This document shows, one piece after another, positions 43,459-53,144 of a DNA stretch of 64,000 nt (position 1 is the first letter of the stretch; the number at the start of each line of letters is the position of its first letter). The notes under the pieces were generated by a model. The model did no database searches and had not been told where the DNA came from. It worked only from the letters and a program-made list of their open reading frames with translations. A program made the translations under genes and the position numbers. Source of the DNA: Helicobacter cholecystus (GTDB taxonomy: Bacteria; Campylobacterota; Campylobacteria; Campylobacterales; Helicobacteraceae); contig NZ_NXLU01000003.1 in NCBI RefSeq assembly GCF_003364215.1, positions 62,001 to 126,000 on the forward strand. The letters run 5' to 3'.

Positions 43459-45168
43459 TTATAGCTCTTTAGGTGCAAGTGCAGCATGAGCTAAAATTTT
43501 AGCAATCTCCTTTTTCTCATTAATGACATAGTGTAAAGGCATATCCCCCAATTGCATTTCTTCTTCTTCAGTTGTAACCTTGGCAATAATATTGCACTCT
43601 GGAGCTTCTTCTAAAAGCATTTGACAAATATGCTTTAAATGTCCCGTATCATCAACTGCAATAATCACAGCCCTAGAATCCTTTAGACTTAAATGCTCTA
43701 AAATCCCCTTTTGTGCTACATTTCCAAAAATAACACGATCTCCTTGCTTTAATCCCTTCTCAACTCTTGCTAAATTATAGTCTACAGCTACATAATTCAT
43801 ATGATGTTCTTTAAGCCACTGCACTATTTCTTGTCCAAAAGTCCCATACCCACAAACAACAATATGATCCCTCATTGCTTCTAGCCCTTTAATTGTATAC
43901 TCTTGAATCTTCCTTTCCTCTTCACCAATACTTTTGGCAACTTTAGGTAAGAAAAAAAGTGTAATTTTTCTTAAATTCTTAAGAACAAAAGGAGTTGCAA
44001 TCATTGAGAGAATAACCATTAGAGTAAGAATTTGATTCATATCTGTAGCTGAAAATCCTTTTTGCAAAACTCCAATCTCAATTAATCCTTGCAAAACTTT
44101 GCTTTCTTCATTAGTTTGCAATAAGCCGGCTTGCTGAGATATTAAAAAGATTGCAAAAGAAAACTCTCCAATTTGACAGAGCGAGAGTGCAGTTTTAAGC
44201 GCAGTTTTTGCCTCTCTTCTTAAAAGCTTTAAGATTGTAAAAATGATCCCCACCTTTAAACTCATCACAAGCACAAGAAATAATCCAATAATAAAAAAAT
44301 GTTGCATTAAAAATTCTAAATCAACCTGCATTCCTACCGTAACAAAAAATAGCCCCAAAAAGATATCTCGAAAGTGTGTTAAATCTGCCTCAACCTGATG
44401 CTTATAATCAGAACTTGAAATTACCATACCTGCAATAAAGGCACCCAAAGAGTGAGAAAATTCAAAATACTCACTCAAAAGCGCCGCCCCCAAAACAATA
44501 AATAAAACTGTCCCCATAAAAATCTCATCCATATGCGTATTTGCAGCAAATTTTAAAATCTTGGTTGCCAGAAATTTTCCAGGAATAAACAAAATAAAAA
44601 GCACAACAATGGCTGAAACAACTGTTTTAATCAATAATGGAGCAAATTCTGTCTCCTTATTGCCAAGCATTGCCACCATTAAAAGAATAGGAATTACAGC
44701 AATATCTTGCATGATCAAAATTCCCAATGCCTTTTTTCCATACCCTGTTCCCATCACTTTATTTTCTTCAAAACTTTTAAGAACAATCGCTGTAGAAGAA
44801 AGAGAGAATGCACTTGCAATAATAATGCTTGTTGCTCCATTAAATTGAAAAATATAATAATTGATAAGGAAAAATATTCCTGTTGTTAAAATCATCTGCA
44901 AACTTCCAAAAGTAAGCACTTCCTGTTTCATCGCTTTAATCCGTGTAAAGCTAAATTCAAGTCCAATCATAAACATCAAAAATACTATTCCAAACTCAGC
45001 AATTTTGCTCAAATCCTCAGAGGCAGAAATTGCACGCAAATCAAAAGCATAAACAATAATTACACCCGTAACGATATAGCCAATAATCACAGGAATATCA
45101 ATTCTCTTAAAAAAGATATTAATAATCACTGCAATTCCAATTGCAAAAACAAGAATAGCAAAGCCCAC
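43459..45168 (-). CDS. kefB: KefB/KefC-type monovalent cation:proton antiporter (CPA2) with TrkA-N domain
   Basis: A 569-residue inner-membrane antiporter, probably K+/H+. About twelve membrane helices (residues 1-380) include RIDIPVIIGYIVTGVI and SLGAFIAGMVISSS. The linker RKIQEYTIKGLEAM is followed by a NAD-binding TrkA-N domain (HIVVCGYGTFGQEIVQWL) to about residue 530. The start is GTG with GGAGG seven bases upstream. It is divergent from the sensor kinase gene and converges with the autotransporter cluster. No separate KefG/KefF ancillary gene is adjacent. Confidence 0.9.
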   Translation of the reverse strand: MGFAILVFAIGIAVIINIFFKRIDIPVIIGYIVTGVIIVYAFDLRAISASEDLSKIAEFGIVFLMFMIGLEFSFTRIKAMKQEVLTFGSLQMILTTGIFFLINYYIFQFNGATSIIIASAFSLSSTAIVLKSFEENKVMGTGYGKKALGILIMQDIAVIPILLMVAMLGNKETEFAPLLIKTVVSAIVVLFILFIPGKFLATKILKFAANTHMDEIFMGTVLFIVLGAALLSEYFEFSHSLGAFIAGMVISSSDYKHQVEADLTHFRDIFLGLFFVTVGMQVDLEFLMQHFFIIGLFLVLVMSLKVGIIFTILKLLRREAKTALKTALSLCQIGEFSFAIFLISQQAGLLQTNEESKVLQGLIEIGVLQKGFSATDMNQILTLMVILSMIATPFVLKNLRKITLFFLPKVAKSIGEEERKIQEYTIKGLEAMRDHIVVCGYGTFGQEIVQWLKEHHMNYVAVDYNLARVEKGLKQGDRVIFGNVAQKGILEHLSLKDSRAVIIAVDDTGHLKHICQMLLEEAPECNIIAKVTTEEEEMQLGDMPLHYVINEKKEIAKILAHAALAPKEL

Positions 45169-45269
45169 TCTTATACCTCCAAAAAGAAACTTGAAATAAA
45201 AATAAAATACTTTAGGGTTAAAAAATTTTATAAAATTTTACTAGAAAAGCGGCATAAAAGGTAGGATAT

Positions 45270-46784
45270 ATGGAATTTTTACACAAAATTAAAGATAAAC
45301 TTCTAGGAACATCACTGCAAAGAAAGACTAAGATTCTAATCCTTAATACTCTTGTTGGTTTATTTCTCATCTCTAGCACAACAATCATCTCTCTCTTTGG
45401 ACTTAAGTATGATTATGATTCTACTTTTATCAATCAAGAGCGAAAGCTCAAACAACTGATTGTGATTCAAAATCTCTACTCCAATTTGCTTATTCACTAC
45501 ATCAGCAAAGAAAAAACTGATGCAAGTATTAAAGAACTTCAAGATGCATGGAGAATTTTTGATCAAATCAGTGAAATGGATGAAAACTATGCAACAAAAT
45601 TTAAAGACTTCTATACTCGTCTATTTCTTGATTATGAAATACACCTCAATAAACTCACAAATGATGAAATTAAAATTGCTCAAATCATTAATCATGAAAT
45701 TATTGAACAAACCCCATCATTTGAGCTTTTTAAAACAACGGTGATTAATCTTAATTTTCTACTTCATCAAGCGATTGAGTTAAGAATTGAAATCCTTAAT
45801 ATTAAAAAACAAGCGACAAATTCGCTTTTTCTTACTTCTTTATTTGTTGTAGCTATTTTACTTGCAATGATTATCCTAACCACACTCTTTTTCTCTCATA
45901 TTATCATCTCTTCAATTAAAGAACTTCATCACTCACTTCAAAAAATTGTCAATAAAAAAACACAGGAACTTAGAAACCTTAATGAACACTTACAAAAAAG
46001 AATTAAAGATAAAATCATGCAATTACGCCAAAAAGATCAAATTATGTATCAACAAGCACGCTTAGCCTCTATGGGAGAGATGATTCAAAATATTGCCCAT
46101 CAATGGCGACAACCCCTTAATTCTCTCACTTTGCTTATTCAAAGTTTTCAAAGCAAATCAGAAAATGGAAAACTTACCCATCAATTCATTTGTGATCAAA
46201 CTAAAAATGCCCTAAGAATTGCTAAAAATATGTCTGATACAATTGAAAATTTCCGAAATTTTTTTCACCCTCATAATGTAAGGGAAGATTTTTGCATCCA
46301 AAAAAGTATCCAAGATGCCCTCTCCATCCTCAGTTCTAATCTCAAATCCAGTGATATTGAGTTTTACACACCCTCAGAGAAACAAACAATGTTTTTTGGC
46401 TATGAAAATGCATTTTCTCAAGTCATTCTTAATCTTATCAATAATGCCAAAGATGCCATCATTTTAGAACATATTCAAAAAGGGATGATTGAGATTGATG
46501 TAGTTGAAGACAGGAATGAAATTAAAATCATTGTCCAAGATAATGCAGGAGGAATTAAACTTAAAGAAATTAATAAAATTTTTGAACCTTATTTTACGAC
46601 AAAGCATAAATCTCTAGGAACAGGGATTGGATTGTATATGGTCAAACAAATCATTGAAAATCAAATGAAAGGAAAAATATTAATTAATAATTCCCATTGG
46701 ATCAGTAAAATAACAAAACAAGAATATTTTGGAGCCGTTTTTACTATCCTTCTTCCCAAGGCTCTAGACACACAAGGAGAATAA
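45270..46784 (+). CDS. Membrane sensor histidine kinase
   Basis: A 504-residue kinase. Membrane helices lie at about 23-45 (LILNTLVGLFLISSTTII) and 190-215, enclosing a periplasmic sensor region of roughly 145 residues without recognised domain. A coiled-coil segment (LNEHLQKRIKDKIMQLRQKD) follows. The phosphoacceptor H276 is in MGEMIQNIAHQWRQPLN, the version common in Campylobacterota. ATPase motifs are NLINNAKDAI, VQDNAGGIKL, FEPYFTTKH and LGTGIGLYMVKQ. The ATG follows AAAGGTAGG. The response regulator starts one base after its stop codon, so they are cognate partners. The signal sensed is unknown. Confidence 0.9.
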   Translation: MEFLHKIKDKLLGTSLQRKTKILILNTLVGLFLISSTTIISLFGLKYDYDSTFINQERKLKQLIVIQNLYSNLLIHYISKEKTDASIKELQDAWRIFDQISEMDENYATKFKDFYTRLFLDYEIHLNKLTNDEIKIAQIINHEIIEQTPSFELFKTTVINLNFLLHQAIELRIEILNIKKQATNSLFLTSLFVVAILLAMIILTTLFFSHIIISSIKELHHSLQKIVNKKTQELRNLNEHLQKRIKDKIMQLRQKDQIMYQQARLASMGEMIQNIAHQWRQPLNSLTLLIQSFQSKSENGKLTHQFICDQTKNALRIAKNMSDTIENFRNFFHPHNVREDFCIQKSIQDALSILSSNLKSSDIEFYTPSEKQTMFFGYENAFSQVILNLINNAKDAIILEHIQKGMIEIDVVEDRNEIKIIVQDNAGGIKLKEINKIFEPYFTTKHKSLGTGIGLYMVKQIIENQMKGKILINNSHWISKITKQEYFGAVFTILLPKALDTQGE

Positions 46785-46785
46785 A

Positions 46786-47448
46786 ATGTCTTATGAGAAA
46801 CTTAAACACCTGACTTTATTATATGTTGAGGACGACAATGATACACGAGAAGCAAGTGCAACAATCTTGGAAGATTATGTAGGAAAGCTCATTGTTGCAA
46901 AGAATGGAAAAGAAGCCCTTGATCTTCTTGCTAAGCATCAAATTGATCTTATTCTTACAGATATTTTGATGCCAAAAATGAATGGGATTGAGATGATTAA
47001 AAAGATTCGTGAAGGTAAAATCAATCCTCAAATCCCCATTGTTATCACTACTGCACATGCTGAAACTCAATACTTACTTGATGCAATTTATTTGCGTGTT
47101 GATGGTTATATTCTTAAGCCAATTGTTATAGCTGATTTGCTTGACACACTTGCAAAAGTTGTCCTTCCCCTCATTCAAGCTAGAATGATTAGCAATCAAA
47201 ATCTACTCATTAGTGCAATTTCGACTTTTGTAGGAGGGAAAAAGATTGAAATCATTCGTTATTTACTTAAAAATATCGATGAGGACTATATCTTTAGAGG
47301 TTCTTATGAAAGCATTATGGAAACTTTAGATGTCAGCAAACCCACCGTTGTCAAAACCTTTGCACAACTTATAGAAACTGGATTGATTACAAAAATTAAA
47401 AACAAAATTTATCGTCTTCATCCTGATATCATTCAAAACAAGGTATAA
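46786..47448 (+). CDS. Response regulator with winged-helix-like output domain
   Basis: A 220-residue regulator. The receiver domain (1-125) has YVEDDNDT acidic residues, phosphoacceptor D59 in LILTDILMPKMNG, TTAHAET and the lysine in GYILKP. The output region (about 140-220) reads SYESIMETLDVSKPTVVKTF and LIETGLITKIKNKIYRL. It resembles a winged helix of the CRP or plasmid-replication (RepL-like) kind rather than the OmpR or NarL type. The start is preceded by AAGGAG. It belongs to the two-gene operon with the kinase and is followed by a terminator. Target genes are unknown. Confidence 0.85.
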   Translation: MSYEKLKHLTLLYVEDDNDTREASATILEDYVGKLIVAKNGKEALDLLAKHQIDLILTDILMPKMNGIEMIKKIREGKINPQIPIVITTAHAETQYLLDAIYLRVDGYILKPIVIADLLDTLAKVVLPLIQARMISNQNLLISAISTFVGGKKIEIIRYLLKNIDEDYIFRGSYESIMETLDVSKPTVVKTFAQLIETGLITKIKNKIYRLHPDIIQNKV

Positions 47449-47461
47449 TCTCCTTGATTAC

Positions 47462-47490
47462 AAAGGGTATTTCTACCAAAAACCCTTTTT
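47462..47490 (+). terminator. Terminator after the two-component operon
   Basis: AAAGGGT (47462-47468) and ACCCTTT (47482-47488) form a 7-bp stem with a 13-base loop and end in a T run, 13 bases after the response regulator stop. Confidence 0.6.
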
Positions 47491-47539
47491 CACTTTAATA
47501 TAGGCACTCCCATTCTTATCTAACACTTTAAGGAAAACG

Positions 47540-48871
47540 ATGACTCAAAAAGAAAATAAAGAAATAAGAGAGAGCAAAGAAAGCAAAGGCTCAAGAACCC
47601 ATACTCCTGTTGATGGGTATAAAATCGAAGAATTACGTGCAAAAAGCGTTAGCGAACTTACTAAAATTGCAAAAGGCATTGGGATTGAAAATCCTCAAGA
47701 ATACAGAAGGCAGGATTTAATTTTTGAAATTTTAAAAAACCAAGTCAATCAAGGGGGCTATATCCTCTTTACAGGAATCTTGGAAATGAGCCATGAAGGC
47801 TATGGTTTTTTAAGAGGGATTGATGGAAATTTTACAGATAGCCAAAATGATACCTATGTCTCTCAAAGTCAAATCCGACGTTTTGCGCTTAGAACTGGAG
47901 ATATTGTTACAGGGCAAGTGCGCCCTCCAAAGGATCAAGAGCGCTACTATGCACTCTTAAAGATTGAGGCGATTAATTATCTTTCTCTTGAAGAGATTAA
48001 AAATCGCCCCCTTTTTGATAATCTTACCCCTCTCTTCCCCCTTGAACAACTTAAGCTTGAATACAATCCTCTTAAAGTAACAGGAAGAATGCTCGATCTT
48101 TTCAGCCCTATTGGTAAGGGACAAAGAGCTCTCATTGTTGCCCCTCCTCGCACAGGTAAAACCGAACTTATGAAAGAATTAGCTCATGGAATTTCAAACA
48201 ATCACCCAGAAGTTGAGCTAATGGTTTTGCTTGTTGATGAGAGACCTGAAGAAGTCACTGATATGGAAAGAAGCATTAAAGGACAAGTCTTTAGCTCTAC
48301 CTTTGATCTGCCCTCAAGCAATCATATTCGTGTTGCTGAGCTCGTCATTGAAAGAGCTAAGAGAATGGTAGAAATGGGACAAGATGTTGTAATTTTGCTT
48401 GATTCTATCACAAGACTTGCAAGAGCTTATAATGGTGCTACACCCTCAAGTGGAAAAGTGCTTAGTGGTGGAGTAGATGCCAATGCTCTACACAAACCAA
48501 AAAGATTTTTTGGTGCTGCAAGAAATATTGAACAAGGTGGAAGTTTAACCATTATTGCCACAGCTCTTATTGAGACAGGCTCAAGAATGGATGAAGTCAT
48601 CTTTGAGGAATTTAAAGGAACGGGAAATAGCGAAATTGTCCTTGCAAGATCCATTGCTGATCGAAGAATCTATCCTGCCTTTGATATTCTTAAATCTGGG
48701 ACAAGAAAAGATGACCTTCTTTTAGGCAAAGAAAAACTTACAAAGGTTTGGATGCTCAGGAATGTAATGCAACAAATGGATGATGTAGAGGCTCTAAGTT
48801 TTATTTACTCCAAAATGCAAAAAACTAAGGACAATGAAGAATTCTTAAATCTAATGAATGAAAAAGAGTAA
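47540..48871 (+). CDS. rho: Transcription termination factor Rho
   Basis: Hexameric RNA-dependent ATPase that ends transcription. The 443 residues include the N-terminal helical domain ([18 protein letters not shown]), an RNA-binding cold-shock-like fold ([15 protein letters not shown]), and the ATPase core: Walker A in [14 protein letters not shown], Walker B in [16 protein letters not shown], the Q-loop [18 protein letters not shown], and the arginine-finger region. The ATG follows AAGGAAAAC. murI begins immediately after its stop codon with no gap. Confidence 0.97.
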   Translation: MTQKENKEIRESKESKGSRTHTPVDGYKIEELRAKSVSELTKIAKGIGIENPQEYRRQDLIFEILKNQVNQGGYILFTGILEMSHEGYGFLRGIDGNFTDSQNDTYVSQSQIRRFALRTGDIVTGQVRPPKDQERYYALLKIEAINYLSLEEIKNRPLFDNLTPLFPLEQLKLEYNPLKVTGRMLDLFSPIGKGQRALIVAPPRTGKTELMKELAHGISNNHPEVELMVLLVDERPEEVTDMERSIKGQVFSSTFDLPSSNHIRVAELVIERAKRMVEMGQDVVILLDSITRLARAYNGATPSSGKVLSGGVDANALHKPKRFFGAARNIEQGGSLTIIATALIETGSRMDEVIFEEFKGTGNSEIVLARSIADRRIYPAFDILKSGTRKDDLLLGKEKLTKVWMLRNVMQQMDDVEALSFIYSKMQKTKDNEEFLNLMNEKE

Positions 48872-49624
48872 ATGAGAGTTGGGATTTTTGATAGTGGTAT
48901 TGGGGGGGTAAGCGTTTTAAAAAGTTTGCTTGATGCTAAACTTTTTGAAGAAATTATTTATTATGGAGATACCGCAAGAGTTCCTTATGGCACAAAGGAT
49001 AAGGAAACAATTATTGCCTACTCACTTCAAGCGCTTGATTTTTTTATCCCTTTTGAGCTTGACTTGCTCATCATTGCTTGCAATACAGTCAGTGCCTATG
49101 CACTTGAGATTTTGCGTCAGAAAGCCCCCTACCCTGTTATAGGTGTAATAGAGGCAGGAGTTCTAGCTTTACAAAATAAAGTATCCAATAAAGATTCCTC
49201 AATCCTTGTTTTAGCCACACAAGCCACAACAAACTCTCAAGCCTATCCCAATGCCCTAAAAGCTCTAGGCTATGAGCATATCCAAGCCATTGCAACAACA
49301 CTTTTTGTCCCATTGGTAGAAGAAGGAATTTATGAGGGTGAAATTTTAGAGGCAACCTTAAAATATTATTTTCACTCCATCACCACTCCCCCAAAGGCTA
49401 TTATCTTAGGATGCACACACTATCCTTTTATTTCTAAGGCAATCTCAAAATATTTTAAAGAAAAAAGTTTACTTATTCACTCTGGGGAAGCAATCTTACA
49501 ACAACTTAAATCCACCCTCTCTCTTTCTCCACATAACAAGGAAGCAAAGCTAAGTTTTTACTCATCACAAAACAATCTCTCACTCCAAGTTCAAGCCCTC
49601 TCCCTCCTCTCTCAAAGGTCCTAA
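48872..49624 (+). CDS. murI: Glutamate racemase
   Basis: Makes D-glutamate for peptidoglycan. The 250 residues are normal for the genus. Motifs are GIFDSGIGGVSVL at the N-terminus, YYGDTARVPYGTK, the first catalytic cysteine in LIIACNTVSA, and the second in ILGCTHYPF. Its ATG directly abuts the rho stop codon; the ribosome site (AAAGAG) lies within rho. A run of seven Gs at codons 10-12 encodes GG of the GIGGVSV motif; slippage there would inactivate an essential gene. Confidence 0.96.
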   Translation: MRVGIFDSGIGGVSVLKSLLDAKLFEEIIYYGDTARVPYGTKDKETIIAYSLQALDFFIPFELDLLIIACNTVSAYALEILRQKAPYPVIGVIEAGVLALQNKVSNKDSSILVLATQATTNSQAYPNALKALGYEHIQAIATTLFVPLVEEGIYEGEILEATLKYYFHSITTPPKAIILGCTHYPFISKAISKYFKEKSLLIHSGEAILQQLKSTLSLSPHNKEAKLSFYSSQNNLSLQVQALSLLSQRS

Positions 49625-49696
49625 ATTCTTTTTTAATAATCTAAAAATGTTATGATTATAAACGGGTTAATGCCCTACTTCAAAACAAGGATTTCT

Positions 49697-51256
49697 ATGG
49701 ATATCAGAGACTTTAAAGAGCTTGAAAAAGCTACAAAGTCAGCACAAAAAGATGCTCTTCGTATTGGATCTGTTGTATTTTTTATTGTTGCAATTTCTCT
49801 TTTTGCTTTTAGTATAGAGGGGATTAGCAATCCTCCAATGCTTGTATTTGCAACAATTATCGGGGGTTATATGGCAATGAATATTGGAGCAAATGATGTT
49901 GCCAACAATGTTGGCCCTTCTGTAGGCTCTAAAGCAATGACCTTATTTTGGGCAATTATTATTGCAGGAATCTGCGAGGCTTTAGGAGCAATCATTGCAG
50001 GAGGTGATGTTGTTTCCACAATCAAATCAGGGATCATTGATCAAAATGCAATCACTGATAGTCATATTTTTTTAGTTTTGATGTTTTCAGCCCTGCTCTC
50101 AGGTGCTCTTTGGTTAAATCTTGCCACATTTTTGGGTGCACCCATTTCTACAACCCATTCACTTGTAGGCGGAATCTTAGGGGCTGGAATTGTAGCAGGA
50201 GGAATAGAGATTGTAAAATGGAATGTTTTAAGAGATATTGCACTAAGCTGGATTATTTCTCCTGTTTTTGGTGGGATTATTGCTGTAATTTTGCTTATTA
50301 TTATCAAAAGAAGCATTTTTTATAAATCTGATAAAAAGCAAGCAGCCAAACAAGTTGTGCCCATTCTTATCACTCTAATGGTTTTTACATTTTCACTCTA
50401 TCTCATTCTTAAGGGATTAAAAAAACTCTTCCCCATAGAGTTAGGTGTCGCATTAAGTATCAGTGCAGGATTAGCAATTTTAGGTTTTTTTATCATCAAG
50501 CCTTTAGTGAAGAAAAAGGCCAAAACTCTTGAAAATACAAAAGAAGATATCAATGAGCTTTTCACAATTCCCCTCATCTTTGCAGCCGCACTCCTTAGTT
50601 TTGCCCATGGAGCAAATGATGTTGCCAATGCCATTGGACCTCTTGCAGCAATTAATCAAGTTTTAAGTGGTGCAGAATTTGGAGGAAAAGCAAATGTGCC
50701 CCTATGGATTATGGTTATAGGAGCTTTAGGGATTTCGCTTGGACTTGCACTCTTTGGCCCAAAACTGATTAAAACTGTAGGCAATGAAATTACAGATTTA
50801 GATAAAAAGCGTGCATTTTGTGTGGCTATGAGTGCGGCCATTACTGTGCTTATCGCTTCCCAACTTGGACTACCCGTAAGCTCTACACATATTGCAATTG
50901 GTGCAATCTTTGGAGTTGGTTTTTTAAGAGAGTATCTTCACAAAAAACAAGATCTTGCTCAGCAAATGATTTTGAAAGCTCATGAGGGAAAAGATGAAGC
51001 ACAGGTTCAAGAGTTTCTTAAAAAATATAATACTGCAAGCATGAAGCGTAAGGGAATGATGCTTGAAGCTCTTAAGAGAAAAGAAAATAAACTCTTGGAT
51101 AAAAAAGAGAGAAAAACACTTAAAAAAGCTTATAAATACGAACTTGTTAAACGAAGTGCTTTAAATAAAATTATTGCCTCTTGGCTGATTACTGTTCCCT
51201 GTTCAGCACTCTTAGGTGCAGGAATTTATTATCTTCTAATATGTTTAGGTTTCTAA
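49697..51256 (+). CDS. pit: PiT-family inorganic phosphate permease
   Basis: Low-affinity phosphate transporter of 519 residues. The two inverted PHO4 repeats are clear: NIGANDVANNVGPSVGSKA near residue 72 and AHGANDVANAIGPLAAI near 305, each followed by a TTHS/STHI signature (ISTTHSLVGGILGAGI and VSSTHIAIGAIFG). A long lysine-rich cytoplasmic segment lies between residues of about 420 and 490. I prefer the ATG at 49697 (MDIRDFKELEKA), with AAGGAT five bases upstream, to the ATG at 49652. The earlier ATG lies inside the probable -10 region (TATGATTATAA). Confidence 0.92.
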   Translation: MDIRDFKELEKATKSAQKDALRIGSVVFFIVAISLFAFSIEGISNPPMLVFATIIGGYMAMNIGANDVANNVGPSVGSKAMTLFWAIIIAGICEALGAIIAGGDVVSTIKSGIIDQNAITDSHIFLVLMFSALLSGALWLNLATFLGAPISTTHSLVGGILGAGIVAGGIEIVKWNVLRDIALSWIISPVFGGIIAVILLIIIKRSIFYKSDKKQAAKQVVPILITLMVFTFSLYLILKGLKKLFPIELGVALSISAGLAILGFFIIKPLVKKKAKTLENTKEDINELFTIPLIFAAALLSFAHGANDVANAIGPLAAINQVLSGAEFGGKANVPLWIMVIGALGISLGLALFGPKLIKTVGNEITDLDKKRAFCVAMSAAITVLIASQLGLPVSSTHIAIGAIFGVGFLREYLHKKQDLAQQMILKAHEGKDEAQVQEFLKKYNTASMKRKGMMLEALKRKENKLLDKKERKTLKKAYKYELVKRSALNKIIASWLITVPCSALLGAGIYYLLICLGF

Positions 51257-51366
51257 TCAATTCTAAGGAGTGAAAACTTTAAAATACAAAAGTTACATTT
51301 TATGATTCTTTTTATTCTTAAAGTAGTATGATTTCAATTTATTTTAATCTAACTTTAGGAGTAACA

Positions 51367-52521
51367 ATGAAACATCATCATGATCATGTGAAAAAGGGAG
51401 GGGTTTCTTATTGGCTTTACCACTGGGGTTCAATCATTAAATCAAACACCAAAGGATTGGTGTTTGTTGGAGCAATTGTTTTAATTTCTATGCTTCTTGC
51501 AGGAAATAAAGAGGTTCATGATAGCACCCACCTTGCAGCAACTGCATTTGCGATTCTCATTGGATCAGCCCTCTCTCCAGTATTTTTTAAATATCAGCAT
51601 CCTCTCCAAGCAGGAGTACATTTTAGTGCAAAAAAACTTTTAAGATTAGGAATTATTCTTTATGGATTTAATGTCACACTTACAGAGTTGGCAAGTGTTG
51701 GATTCTGGGGAATTTTACTCTCTGTTATTGTGATTGTCGCTGTCTTCTTAATCTCAGTGATTGCTGGAACAAAGATTTTTGGACTTGATAAAGAAACTTC
51801 AATGCTTGTAGGTGCAGGAAGTGCTATTTGTGGTGCTGCGGCAGTATTGGCTCTAGAATCAAGTTTAAAATCTGATTCTTTTAAAGGAATTATTGCAGTG
51901 GGAACTGTTGTAATTTTTGGACTTTTATGCATGTTTGCCTATCCTATTGCTTATGCATTAGGTTTGATTCCAGGACTTGATGGCAATGGAATGGGTGTTT
52001 TTATGGGTGCAACTTTGCATGAAGTAGCCAATGTTGCTGGTGGAGCTGAAATGGCAAAAGATATGGCTTCTAATACCTTTTCTCAAGGTGCTGCAAATAT
52101 TGCAATCATTGTAAAAATGATGAGAGTGATTATGCTTGTTCCCTTTCTTTTGATTGTAACGATGCTCTTTGCAAAAGAACAAGAACATGAGGCACAAATT
52201 GATGGAAGAAGTCATAAAAAGATTCAAATCCCTTGGTTTGCTTTTATGTTCTTAGGTGTGATTATTCTCAATACTTATTTGGCAAAAATTTCATCCTTTG
52301 AATTGATTGGAAGCTTTAGTATTGCAGATCTTGTAACTGTCGGAAAGTATCTATGCACACTGAGTATTGTTTTTTCAATGGCAGCATTAGGTTTGCAAAT
52401 TGATATTAAAAAGTTTATCCAAGCTGGTGGAAAAGCTTTTGGTTTAGCATTTTTACTCTGTCTTGTGCTAATCTTTGGAGGTTATTTTTTAACTTTAGCA
52501 TTTAAAGGAATTTTATGGTAG
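51367..52521 (+). CDS. YeiH/UPF0324-family inner-membrane protein (putative sulfate exporter family)
   Basis: A 384-residue protein with about ten membrane helices. It belongs to the Cons_hypoth698 (YeiH) family, annotated as putative anion or sulfate exporters without firm evidence. Family features are GSALSPVFFKYQHPLQAGV, KLLRLGIILYGFNVTL, GAGSAICGAAAVLA and GATLHEVANVAGG. The N-terminus is histidine-rich (MKHHHDHVKKG), which could bind metal. The ATG follows AGGAGTAAC, and an upstream alternative codon lies in the probable promoter (TATGAT near 51328). Its end overlaps the thioredoxin gene by seven bases. Confidence 0.85.
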   Translation: MKHHHDHVKKGGVSYWLYHWGSIIKSNTKGLVFVGAIVLISMLLAGNKEVHDSTHLAATAFAILIGSALSPVFFKYQHPLQAGVHFSAKKLLRLGIILYGFNVTLTELASVGFWGILLSVIVIVAVFLISVIAGTKIFGLDKETSMLVGAGSAICGAAAVLALESSLKSDSFKGIIAVGTVVIFGLLCMFAYPIAYALGLIPGLDGNGMGVFMGATLHEVANVAGGAEMAKDMASNTFSQGAANIAIIVKMMRVIMLVPFLLIVTMLFAKEQEHEAQIDGRSHKKIQIPWFAFMFLGVIILNTYLAKISSFELIGSFSIADLVTVGKYLCTLSIVFSMAALGLQIDIKKFIQAGGKAFGLAFLLCLVLIFGGYFLTLAFKGILW

Positions 52522-52835
52522 AAATCATTAATAGCCAAAAGTATCAAGAGGTCATAAAAAGTGGAAATGTTCTAATTGTTCTAGGTTCAACTTGGTGCAA
52601 GGATTGTGTAAAAATCGAGCCTTTTCTTAAAGAATTCAAAGAAATGTATGCAAACAAGATTGAAATTTACAAAATTGATACGAGAGAAAATGAAGAGCTC
52701 AGTTTAGAGCTTAATATTAGAGCAATTCCTACTCTTATCTTTTATCATAATGGCTCTGAGGTCGGAGAGAGATTGGTTGAACCGCAAAATAAAGATTTAA
52801 TCCAAAATGCGATTAAAGAAAATTTTTCTCTTTAA
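52515..52835 (+). CDS. Thioredoxin-like protein with WCKDC active site
   Basis: A 106-residue thioredoxin-fold protein without signal peptide, so cytoplasmic. The active site is STWCKDCVKIEP in place of WCGPC; the lysine-aspartate pair is unusual and may alter its redox potential. The cis-proline is present in IRAIPTLIFYHNG. It is translationally coupled to the YeiH-type gene by a seven-base overlap, which suggests it acts with that protein, perhaps in sulfur metabolism. That is inference. A strong hairpin terminator follows. Confidence 0.85.
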   Translation: MVEIINSQKYQEVIKSGNVLIVLGSTWCKDCVKIEPFLKEFKEMYANKIEIYKIDTRENEELSLELNIRAIPTLIFYHNGSEVGERLVEPQNKDLIQNAIKENFSL

Positions 52836-52837
52836 TT

Positions 52838-52858
52838 AAGAAGGGCTTCCCTTCTTTT
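52838..52858. terminator. Bidirectional terminator between thioredoxin and CiaD-like genes
   Basis: AAGAAGGG-CTT-CCCTTCTT is a perfect 8-bp stem with a three-base loop, followed by TT. It lies two bases past the thioredoxin stop and touches the end of the convergent gene, so it probably serves both. Confidence 0.7.
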
Positions 52859-53144
52859 AAATCTCTCCCAATCTTTTATCAATTTCACTTAAGCTGTATT
52901 GAAGATATTTTAAAACTAATTCTAATTTTTGCTCAATCTCTTTTGTTTCAGGGGAAAGCAATCCTTCAAACAAAACAAGAAGTTTTTTTCTCTGATTGCT
53001 TAAAAACTCTTTCTCATCAATCAAAGAGGCTGAAAGGATCTCACGATCCGCAGAGAGCATTTCTTCAGGAGTGGGTCTATCCTTTTTCCCATCAATTTGG
53101 GAGAGAGTTTCTAAAATTACTTCTCTTACATCAATTTGCTTCAT
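52857..53144 (-). CDS. Small conserved protein with CiaD-like C-terminal region
   Basis: A 95-residue soluble, mostly helical protein. The C-terminal half (NQRKKLLVLFEGLLSP, then LELVLKYLQYSLSEIDKRL) resembles the C-terminal region of Campylobacter CiaD-type proteins as I remember them. The N-terminal half is acidic (DVREVILETLSQIDGKK). The ATG at 53144-53142 overlaps the stop of the upstream small gene (ATGA) and has AAAGGTGG upstream; a GTG twelve bases earlier is less likely. Function in this organism is unknown. CiaD itself is a secreted effector, but that role should not be transferred on this evidence. Confidence 0.6.
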   Translation of the reverse strand: MKQIDVREVILETLSQIDGKKDRPTPEEMLSADREILSASLIDEKEFLSNQRKKLLVLFEGLLSPETKEIEQKLELVLKYLQYSLSEIDKRLGEI

